Source: Asterionellopsis glacialis
Lineage: Eukaryota; Bacillariophyta; Plagiogrammaphyceae; Rhaphoneidales; Asterionellopsidaceae
Reading direction: 5' to 3'
DNA: 38,331 nt
Assembly: GCA_014885115.2 (NCBI GenBank)
Contig: WKLE02001109.1
Span: 1 to 38,331, forward strand
Of the stretch, positions 18,301-30,300 are shown piece by piece; within the stretch, counting starts at the first letter, position 1, and each line of letters begins with the position of its first letter. The translations under genes and the position numbers were made by a program. The notes under the pieces are model-generated. The model worked only from the letters and a program-made list of their open reading frames with translations, did not search any database and was not told the origin of the DNA.

Positions 18301-21300
18301 TGCAGTTTTAAAAGTACAGCAACGACAAGAGAAGCTTGTACACAGGACGCAGCTAAAGAATAAGAGACCTGATGGTTGTCCTGAAAACTATGTTGCCGGT
18401 GGTATGGGCTGCTCTTTGTTCACTCCTCGAAAGCCTAGTACTAGTACTGGTAGAGACAAGGATGACACAAAATCGATCTTATCCTCACAAGATGAAGTAT
18501 CTATTCAACTGCTCGTTGCTGCATTGATCTTATTTTCAGAAAGTCGTACTACTTCTATGGAACATCTTAGACAGGCTATTTCATTAGAACACCAAAACAA
18601 CGACATTATTGCAGAAGCAGCTGCTGCTACAGACGACGACCTTGACAATCATGGTTTGGATCAAGAAGATATTCAAGTCGAAGAAGCAAAGGAAGCACGA
18701 ACACCATCATCATTTGATGAAGAAGATGATCCCGCACTTGCCTTGGCTATGAATTACGCATCATCTTCACCCTCGTCACCATCACAATCGGCAGAATCTC
18801 TGGAAGCCAAGGGTATGAAACGGAAAGCTGCCGCAGCAGCACATGATGCTGCTATTCTATTGAAATCACTTCGTAAACGAACCAATGGATGGCGTCAACG
18901 TGTGAAACTATATTCGCATTGTACCTATGCAATTCTCAAATGTTTCCGACTATATCTTCAAACTGTATCAGGAGAATGGTTAGATCGACGATCGTCATCA
19001 TCCCCATTTTTGGATTCTGTTGAGATGGAGTCATCTCCAATGGAAACCATCATTATGGAATGTCTCCCATCATCTTTAGTTTCTAAACTTTCATCAGCCT
19101 TGGAAGGCTTCATGGCAGTCAGTGAATTCCGTTTAATGGCTACATTACATGATGGCGATGACGACACAGATGGACTCTTACTACCCGTCAAGTTATACCG
19201 TGAAGCATTGTTAACTTGGGGTGAATGTATTCCACTATTCTACTCATCGCCACAAGTACGATCCAAGCTATTGCAAGAGTTAGTTCAAGATTGTTGTTTG
19301 CAAGCAGAGAGACCAACAGTAGAATCTGTCAATGCACTAGACAAGTTAAGGTCACTTCCTTTGTCAAACCGACACACAAAGTTCTATCAGTTGCAGGTTC
19401 TTTGTCAACGTTTGTGTGTCAGCGATATGCTTGCAGGGTTTGTTTCACCACCCATTGCTTACAATCCTGACGATTCGTTGGATTCACACGAGATTTCAAA
19501 CTTTCGACTAGACAGTAGTGTCCCAGTTGCCAAAGCACAAGAACCAACAAATGCAAGTGACATTGTTCACCTATTGGCTCAAGCTGTTGAGGAGGTTCAC
19601 AATAGTCATGTTGAGGTTGACTTGCAAAGGCTATATCTCGCTATTTGTCATAAATGCAATGAACGAACATTGCTTTGGGATGGCTATTATGCTTTTTCTG
19701 GCGACGACACAGACGATCAATTAGCACCAGCTGTTACATCTCCATCCCTCACAAGTACGGATTCTCTCCGAGTTGCAACAAATCCTTCTTCTAGTCTTCA
19801 ATTTGACTCAACGAAATGTTCGGATTCTATTGCTATTCTCAGCGATTCATCATCCGCTGCCAATGGATCTTCAGCACATCAACGCGCATCGAAGGTTTGG
19901 GGTATAGTGCTGTCTTCTTCTTACTTCAGTCCCAAAACAGGCGTCCATCGCTGGGCAGTACGGTTGGATAAATGTGAACGCGGTCATGTCTTTGTTGGTG
20001 TTTCAACAGCACAAGCGAGCATGAGAACCTATGTTGGTGGTGATAAGTACGGCTGGGGTGTCATAGGGACACAAGCTCTGTGGCACGATCGAAGGAAAAT
20101 ACGAGGTGACTACGGTGCAACTTTCAGAACAGGTTCAATCATTATTGTAACTCTTGACACTGATGCGGGGACATTAAGCTTCAGTTCTTGGAAGGACAAT
20201 ACCGGCACAACAAACGCTTTTCAACTTGATGCAATGCAGCCTATTTCGTCACCATCTCGTCGACCTTCACCTGGAGGAGGAGGTACTGTGGAAGATTGGG
20301 GTATCGCATTTGAAGGCCTTCCTCTTGACTCTCGTTTGTACCCTGCTGTTGGATTGTATCAGCGAGATGACCGAGTGACACTTCTACATGTAGAAAGTGG
20401 TGGCCGAACTTCTTCAAAAGATGGAATTACGGATGGCACAATTTCGGGTGGAGTGTGCTACTTTCCTAAGAATACGAAGGACGACAGCGTTGTATCAAAT
20501 GTTAGACATTACAATGATGCATTGTCTCGAGATGGTGTCAAGTACGCCAGGGATATATTGCAACGGGTAACTAAATCAATTGAATCTGGTGAAGAACCAG
20601 ATCAATTTTTGATGCGCTCTGTTCTCCCCAGTATTGCAGCATCGCTTTCCCTTGGTCCAACCTCCATACCCCTTCTTTCGGCGAGATTTGCATTGGATTT
20701 ATTGCCTTCTATTCGTAAATGTATCCGTGCTCTTGACAACGCCATAGAGAGAAGAAAAGCCGATACCAATCTATTTTCCGGTGGTCTTTGCTGTGGCAAG
20801 TGGATCATTAGAGCAACTGGATCATCAGGAGCAATTAGCAATGGGGAGTGCGAAGAGTATATCGTGGACCTGTCAAACACGAAATCGCAAGATGGTTTTA
20901 CTCTTGACTTTGAAGGAACTGGAGTAGGAACAACGGGGAAATCAAAAAATGGACTAGTATCAATTATGGGCACGGTACAAGGTTCAGCTATTAGTTTTGT
21001 TGAGGAATGGACGGATGGGAGCAGCGGGTCTTTATCTCCCTACGGAGAGGAAAGCTCCTCCTCTTGTGTGATTGCAGCAAGATTAAGTCTCGACAGAAGA
21101 AAATTTGAAGGGACATACCGCAATGTCCAATACGGAACAACTGGTCATATCGCTGGTCTTCTTTCGTCTGGCGAAACGGATAATCACGATCCATATGTTA
21201 CGTGTGAATCTCTGCTTTGTCTAGCGCACGGTCATCTTGCTGGTGTCATCGGTGCAGATGCTGCCAGTGACCACGTGGAAAGTACGACGTTGTCGCCCCC

Positions 21301-24300
21301 ACAGTTTAGAACAACGGAAGAGTGGAAAGAGAAGCGCATCGTATTGAGAAACTTACTTCAGCGCACGTTTCTTTCAAGCGGAACAAAAGACAAAGCAAAA
21401 GTCTCAAAAGCAATAGAAGAACTTTCACAGTACTATTCTCCAGTTTCACAGGATTTAAGTGGGTTGAAGTTCAAGTTTTTGCCATCAACCAATGAAAGTG
21501 TTGTCTCTATGAGTCAACTTGGTGACTGGGTTGAATCTGTGGATAACGAGTTTGCAACTTCATCAGGTGGCAAGGGTTCCTTAGCTTTGTTATGCGGTTC
21601 GGAGTATGGCTCTTCTAGGCAAGGTGTGATTTGCGCCTTGATTCGTCACTCGGTATTACACGAACAGTTTATTTCCGACGGTGAACTTTTCTTTAATGAC
21701 GACGTTTCATTGGTCTGGCGAACAGCTTTGCGAATCATGGAAGATGGAGTGCGAAAAGCATTGGCGAAGAACAATGAATCAGGTCGTTCGAAGCGAATAG
21801 TGGCAGTAGATCAGTGTGAGCTTACCAAGAAAGTTTCTTCTCTACTGATAAAAGTGCAGCCCTGTTCAAGTGCACCTGATGTATCAGATGTAACTGACGA
21901 TTTCGTTACACTTTACTCAACAGTTGATTGTGAAGCAGAATTGGAATTCCTACGAGCAGCGATGGACACATCTACAAAACAGGCGTTACTACGAACTCTA
22001 TCGTTGCAGCACATTTTGTCGCTTTTAGTAGATGAAGATGAGCAATTGCTGAAAACACCTGTTGCCTTGGAGTGTTGCACGCTTGTACTACCACGATTGC
22101 TCGGTAGAGGACTTGCAGAAACCTTGCAAATATCATCAGATAACGATGATCTTGGCCGGCTATGTCAAGAAGATCTTGGTGCTCACTACCTGACATTGCT
22201 TTCTGGCGCAGATCAGACTGTACAAAATAATCTGAAAGAAACTGTGCACATTGTGTTCCGCACAATTGGTAGAGTTTTGGAGGACGCACTGCATCAACGG
22301 GAGCAGTTGAGACCTCGAGAATCCACTGTTGATATCGACTCTTTGTCTCTCTCGACTTTGGCATCGTTCGTTGTAAGCGTTCGACCTAACGACGTCATGT
22401 CAGTAGTAAGTGATGCTGGACTTCTTAGATGCCTTACAAAAGTCTTCTCCAATCATAGAAATTCAATCAAGGTAAACCGCTCCATTACAACCGATATTTG
22501 CGAAGGTTCGAAAGAGATATTGGCTTCACAAATTCGTCATATTGCCGAGCGAGATATTTGTCGTGAAGTGTTGCGTGCCGGTGTTGCTGTAGCTCACGTC
22601 CTATGTTTCCAACTAGCTCGAATGAGAACAGGAAAAAGCGACGATCACGTCACCCATCCTACGCGCGAGTGTGTCGAAATTGTGCTACAAGAGTTGTCCC
22701 GAGGCATCGCTCTAGTCGAAGAAATCACAAGTACTGAGAAAAGAGTGCATGAGATAGAGCAAGCAGACCAACATTTTAGGAAGTGGTCTGATGTTGCCTT
22801 ATCTTCCAAAGAATGCAGTTCATCCTCAGCGCAGCTTAGCCGGAAACGAAATAAAGAAGGGAAAGCAGGACTTGTCTACTTAATAGATCATGGAACGCTG
22901 CCGCAATCTCCAGTGCAAGCACCATCTAGTCAGAAAACAAGTTCTCGCACAATTGCGCCAACAAGTCATTCTGGAGATTCATCATCTGCCAGATCTGAAC
23001 AATTACTTTCACTACTTGGAACCTCGTGCCATCAGTATTTTTCAGAATTGCTTCACATTCTTTCATGCTTGGTTCATTTTCCATCAACAACGTCGTGCAT
23101 GGTGAAAGGCAAAAGTTGGATAAATGTTTTATTCAGAGCCGTAGGTTTGCATTATGAATTTGGAGATACAGAGAAAGAAGTGCTTGGTGTTAGTCTCAGA
23201 AAGAATGAAGAGGAGCAGTCACTTCCAGAACGATATCGCGTGCGTATCCTAAGATTAACTCACAATTTGCTTTCTAAATCGATTCCAAACAAAGAAGTTG
23301 TTAAGGGGCTCTTCATTCTAGCCGGTTCCAAGAACCCATCTGATGCTAACAATTTGGACAGTGCTCTGTCACGTGAAGCAGTCTCACTTCTCCGGCACCT
23401 ACACACCCCGGCAGATACTGAATGGAAGTCTTGTATCCACAAAGTAATTATTGACATGTTGGGAACAGAACCTTGTTCCAGTGAAGAGCCAGCTGTGCAG
23501 CATGGTATACTTGCTTTTTTCTCCGGAGCAATAGGCTGTATTTCTCCAGGTGCACATGTCCTGTTAAAGCCTGCAGCGGCAGCTCCACTATCATCAGATT
23601 CACAGTCGTCGTCGAGTTCAAAGTTACACGGGAGCTCAGGAGGAGGTAGTTCTACGTCAGGTTTTGCTACGACGCCGCACCATGTGGTGGGAAATGGAAC
23701 CGAGGGCATAATTGCAGGACTTTGTCGTGCTGATGCATCGGCAGGGATTGTGAGTAGCATCGATACCAAGAATGGTATATGTGAAGTAATCCTTACAACT
23801 CGACGCATGACCTCTCTTTCTAATTCACATGAAATTTCACAAGCTCCGCTACGAGCCCGGCCGTCGGAGGTAGGGGAAAGGGGAGCCAGTAATGCAAGGT
23901 TTACCATGACTGTAAGAGCACTCCGTGCCCCTCTGTCTGATGTGGTATATGCCGAAGAAGTGCCTCTTTTCTTAGATGCAGAACTTCCTGCCTCAACTCT
24001 TCTAGGGTCTTCTCTATCAGATGCTGTAGAAGCTCTATCCTATGTTATGTCAGATTCTTCTGCAGCGGACGTACTTTCTGGAGACAAGTCTGGATCTGCT
24101 GGAGATAATACAGATTCAAACGACAGCGCCAAAGCCACGAATAAACCATATGTATGTGAACTGACTGCCTCCTTAATGGCATTGCGCTCTGCGACAACTA
24201 TCGTATCAAACGAAAAATTTGCTTGTGATCTCGCCAGAGATTCGATGGCAAGACAAAATTTCGCCCATATTTTGGATTTGGCTAGCTGTAATGAAAACAA

Positions 24301-27300
24301 GTTTTCCCCTAGTTCAAAAGTTGTCGAATCAGCAATTACGGAGAATCTTTCAGCACTGCCACTCCACGAAGCTCGTTACTGTCAGCTTTTATGTATGCTT
24401 CGTGAAATCCGATTTAGAATGAGCGCGATTGAGAATATCCCAACTGCTGATTGGGATAACCATATCGCAAAGATTGCAGTCAGCAAGAAGGAGACATCTA
24501 AAAGTAAAGAAAGTGATTCTGCTTCTGAACGCCCTTCTGACTTGGTAGAAGATGCAAGACAAACTTCTACGATAAGAACTGATGATGACACAGGTGCTTC
24601 ATCAACATCGACTTCAGCTCGAGATGATGGCAACGCAAGAGCAAACCAACGGAACCGCGCACCTGGTGTGCAGCGCGAAGCTTCGCAAACTTCAGAGGCT
24701 ACAACGGGCACAGAAGAAGAAGAAGACGATGCTGATACTACAGCCGCCGCCCACTTGCGTGAAGCTGCTATTGCACAAATGTCTGAGTTGGGACTCCCTC
24801 GTGCATGGTCTGAGCTTGCGCTTCGCAGGACCGGAGGAACCAACATCGAAGCTGCTGTACATTTTTGCCTTGAACGAGGCGGTGATATGGAAAGATTGTT
24901 GGCAGAGGAACGAGAGAGAGAAAGAATGCTTCAACGCCAGGGCGGGACTTCATCATCTCGAAGACGCGGAAGTAGATCTGACAGTGGTAGCTCGAATCAC
25001 TTGCTTCGCCAGTTGCTAGAGATGGGCTTCCCAAGTCGTTGGTGCGCCGAAGCGCTTGCAGCTACAAGTAACAATGTAGATGAGGCGCTTACATGGATTC
25101 TGACTAATGGAGAACGGTTGAGTGCGGAAGACGAAGGGATGGATGAGGAAGATGATGTAGAAGACGGGGATGAAGACGAAGACGAAGAGGACGAAGATAG
25201 TGTTGAAGAGGACGACGGAGAAAGCGGCGGGGATGCTTCAGACAGTGCTGCGCATGAGGACACCGACATTTCGCCTGATAGGCAAGAAGGTGTAACAAAT
25301 GGGGCGACTGAAGTTTCGAAGGATCCAGATATAACAGAACCATCTAGCAATGTGGAATCTGATGAAGTCATTAAGAAGACTCCAAGCTGGACACGATCAG
25401 TAACCCCGTTACGCTTTATTTCTGGTCGTTCCATCATCTCTCCTGAGACACTGTCTGTATCAGGTCTTCCAACTGGCGGTTTTTCATCAGTTGGAACCAA
25501 AGGTGTTCTTCTCACCTCTGGAAAGTGGTACTACGAAGCAATATTAGAGACTGCTGGATGTCTTCAGATTGGTTGGGCGGACGCCAGTTTTTCTGGGCAT
25601 TGCAATTCTGATCGTGGCGATGGTTGCGGTGACGGCCCGAGCTCTTGGGCGTACGATGGCTGGAGAAGATATCGTTGGCACGCGAGTGCTACGGAATGGG
25701 GCTGCCGATGGAAAGAAGGCGATGTTGTCGGATGTATGGTTGATATGGATGAAAATATTATCTCTTTCACATTGAATGGCCAAGCGGAAGAGATCGGAAT
25801 GGGTGTTGCTTTTACCGGCAATGGATTTAGGCCATGTAGCGGAGTGTATGCGTGCGTGAGTTTCAACCGCAGGGAAAAGCTCCGTTTGATTCTCGGGGGC
25901 GAGGGAAGTGAACCCTTCAAATATGCCCCTCCTGAAGGATACCGAGGCGTCGGAGATGCTGTACTAGCTGCTGTAGAGGAACGCGATTTCCTTGTCCAAA
26001 AAGAGGATATTCTCGATGAAAGTAAGAGAAATGTAAATGAAAAACCAGAAAATAAACGGTTTTTATGCGACTTTTCTGATGGAGAACACGGCCACGAGTT
26101 GTTTGCCGCAACGCACAGATATTACGGATCAGATGCGTCCGTCCACCTCGGGTCGGGGCGCAAGCAGTCCAGTAGCTCGAAATCTTCATCCACTAACTCT
26201 AATTCACAAGGAGACTCCATATCAGAGGCAAATGTCTCACGACGCATAGAAAAAGCATGGAAAAACCATGTAAATGATTCCAAGTCAAATATTTTGAATG
26301 CGGATTCAGATACCTGTATTCGGGTTGCATCTTTAATGAAAAAAGGGTACCAAGAAGTGCTACAACAGATAAACACTGAGCTTGTAGATGAATGTACTTC
26401 TCTTGGAATACTATATGCTCGAAAATTCCTATTGCACTTAATTATCAGTACAGGAAGTGGCTTTGATTTATATCACTTCATACCAACCCAGTGTGATAAC
26501 AGTTGCGAGCTTTCCATTTCTCGTAAACTTTGGACTTTGCTTGATACATGTATCAGTCTACGCTCTGCTGGTTGGGTAGGCGAGGCAGGAGCAATGGCTG
26601 TTGCTGCAGAAGCGCTTGGGCTGGGGATATCAAGTAATGAAAGTAGCAGTAGTTCACGCCGTGGGTCTTCCGATCGTAATGGTGGGTACTCGGTGATAGA
26701 CGTATGTGATTCGTCGTTTATTGCTGCTGGTGGTATATCGCAATTCTTGAGTACAACACTCATGGCGAATTCGAAAGAGATGTCTGCTACTTTGGCTGCA
26801 TGTTCAGAAGCTGCCATTGGAGGAGACGGAGGTGGTGGTTCGCTAGTATTTTTGCAGCAAGGACTAATAAGCGCTGTCTCAAAATCAGAAGCCCTCCGAA
26901 ATATGCTGGTTGCTGTGATTCGTAGATCTGTGCGTCTTCTTGCGGTGGTGGACTACGGTGGAAACGATTCTACAACTGGTTCAGATGATGGCGATGTTGA
27001 AGCATCTATGAGCTCATTCGAAAAACCCTCTCGCACAAAAGAAAATATTGTTGATGAAAATGAGAAAGATGGAAATCTGCTACCAGACGCTCGGCTTATC
27101 TGTTACTTGACCGGTCTTCTCTTGAGTAAACCACTTCAAGAAGCTGTTTCCGATTCACCGGCCTTAATGTGTGCTCTTTTTGAGGCATGGAGTATTGGGC
27201 TGCTATCGGCCTCCGCTCCCTGGCGTATGATATGTGCTTTTACTGCATCTGGAATTCTGAATGACTGCCCGGAGGCTCTTTCGAACACAGTGAAGTCACT

Positions 27301-30300
27301 TCCGACATTAGCTCGCTTTTATGCTCGCCTTGAAGGTACTGTTGGTCGGCGTGTTTGGGCAGAGCGTGCTGCTGCACCAGTATGCTCACGATACGTCCAG
27401 TCAATGATCGAGCTTGCTGCGAGTGTGAAACGGGCCACACGGCTTTGTCCTCCAGTCTCTCCAGTCATTAAAAACTGGGATACTATCTGGGTGGATGCAG
27501 CCACACCCCGTCCACTCGTGATTGCAACAACGGAGTTGGCGTCGTCAAAGTCACACGAAGCATCCCTTTTAGCACCGAAGTGTTGGGAATGGGAAGAAGG
27601 CTGGATTTCAAGCGATAGCGGATGGGAATTGTGGACTGGAGCGATAGAGTACATGCCAGTTGAATGGAAGACGCCATCACGTTCTGCTGTACGCGCCCTA
27701 ATGGATGGAGGAGATGGTCCCCCAATGCTTCGTGAGGGCTGCCAAGTGATGCGAGGTCTTGATTGGGATGAGGAAAGAAGTGGCAACGAAGATGGCAAGG
27801 ATCAGTACGAAGCTGAAAAAGCCGAACGCGAGAAAGAGAAACGTCTGCTTGAAGAACAGGAACAAAAAGATGATCCAGCCGCTAGCACTCGAAAGTTTTC
27901 CGATAACACCAAAACAGACAAAGGAGACGAACCTGACAATAACGACGACCCAGTCGCTGATGGCGAGGCGTCACCGATACCTTTTGCAGACTCAATAACT
28001 GAAAAGGACTCCGCCCAGAAGAAGAAAAAGAAGAAGATTCCAAGCCCTAAGCTACCCATTGGTACGGTTATATCGATCGAACCATGGAATGGTATACCGG
28101 CAGTTGCTCGTAGGGTGCGATGGCACTTGACGGGCAAAGAGGGTGTCTACCGCTATGGCGGAGATGGCGGTCGATACGATATTAGTCATGTAGAATTGAA
28201 CGAAAAATTGACGCGAATCAGAAAGAGGCATCCTCTTCCTGAGAGTGCAGAACAATGCGCAGTCCGTCATGGGTTTGGGATGTCAAAGAAATACAACGTA
28301 ATGCTGAGAATTCGAAGGACTGGCTCACCACATACCGTTGATGGTGAAATCGATATGCACCACCAAGGTATTTTAGAGTGGCCTGACTTTTCTGCTGGTA
28401 TTCTTGTTGACTGCATTCTCCATTCCGATGGAGCAGTGACAATGACTGAGAAAGATCTGATATATGGATCAAACGATTCTGGATGGGAAGCAAGGTTTGG
28501 CCAGCCTTCGTTTGTTCCTGGAACCGAATTTGTACTTAGTCCTACTGGAGCATCTGCCAATCTTGCTGATTTGAATTCGAAGTCAGCGTTTTCTTCTTTT
28601 TACGAAGAATTGCTTGGAAGCACCAGTTTTTCTGTAGAAGCTTTGAGAAACCGGGCTGATGGTAGCAAGCTGCGTGTGACGAGCGAGATGAGACTTTTTC
28701 GTGGTAAACATCCATCCATTGACTCGATCCCTTATCCTTCTCTTCCGTCCACCCAAGCGCCTCTTCCCCATCCGATTACATTTGACCGTGACTTCAAGGC
28801 TTCCTCTATATCTATTTCTCGGGATGGAAGGACTGTAACCTGTATTGCACCTGACGGGCGAGGCAGCGCCTTCGGCTCTGTCGGTTTCATGAAGGGAGTG
28901 CATTACTGGGAGGTAAAACTCGAACAGGCAGATATCGGAAGTGTTTTTATTGGTGTTGCTGAAAAGCCCAGTGGTGCACACGGCTCAGGATCTTCATATG
29001 GCCATGATGGACAACCTCGACTAAATCGATGGCATGGATGGGGCTTCGTCAATTTTAGAGCCACTTATACCGCAGGAGCAGAAAGAGTATACGGAGCACA
29101 CTGCCACCAGGGCGATACCGTCGGGGTTTTGTTGGATTGCGATGCAGGTCGTATCTCTTTCTTCTTCGACGGATTAAAATATGGCGAACACATCATGAAC
29201 GATCTTGGTTGCGCGTTTGAAAATGTATCCCCATTTGGTTTCAATGCAGATGGCTGTGGTAGTGGTGGGGCTGGCCAGGGTGCCCCAAGTGGCATCGAAG
29301 GTAGCAGGGGAGGCCGTTACCCTGCTCAAGGTGCAGTGCGACCTAGAGCTCTTTGGCCAGTTATTGGTCTGCGCAATCCAGGCGACAGAGTCACGTTCTC
29401 ATCAAAATGGACAACGAGTTACGGAGTGGACGGGGCGACAACGCTAAAGAACGTACTTGCTGTTGACGAAATCTTGCAGAGATATGAAGATAGCTGTCTT
29501 TCAAACAACAGAAGATCCACGCAAAAAGACATGAAAATGCAACAAGAAGTCTATAGTGCTAATCACTTTCCGCGATGGTTTATTGAAGAGGCTTACTGCG
29601 AATATGAGCGCTGGCTCTCTTGCAGGTGGCAAAGATCTCGAACTAGAGGTAGTGGTCCGTACAGACTAGCATGTGTTGGCTTGGATGTTGAACTTGATAC
29701 GTCTCCTCTAGCATGCGCCTGTGCTTGTGCTGCGCTAGGTTTAAATGAAGCTTTATTGTCAGGAGACCGTGTTGTGGTTAAGAGAAGTGCAGGTCGCATG
29801 CTTGAGCTTACAGAGGAAGCTCTTGTTCTTGGAGCATGCCAGGGGCGGCTCTACTATCGAATCGTTTCGCAAAAAAGCGAAGGAGGCAGTCTCACAGAAG
29901 GAGGAGGTCGTGCTTGGTTCTGGGACGAAAGCGAAGTTGTTGACGGTGGACTGCAGCTTGTAGGTTCAGGGAAGGGCCTCGGAATCAATCTTCCACTCCT
30001 TGATCGGTTCGGTTGCACAGCTAGGGGCGGCCTTAAGGTTGTCTACGAAGGTGGTGCGGTTGTCAGGTCAGATTTGGAAATTTTTGATGGGTCAGCCAAC
30101 ATTGGGTCAATTCCATTTGATGCAGTCATTCCTCAGAGCGATGTTCTCGAAAGGCGTGTGAACTCCTGTGGTGTTGTCAGGTACCGCGTCAAATACGGAT
30201 CAGTTGGCGAAGGGTGGATTAGTAGTAGGATTCGTGGCGGAAAGGAAGAGTCTATTGTAGTGCCTGTTCACTCTGATAGCAAAACTGGGTCGCATTCAGA

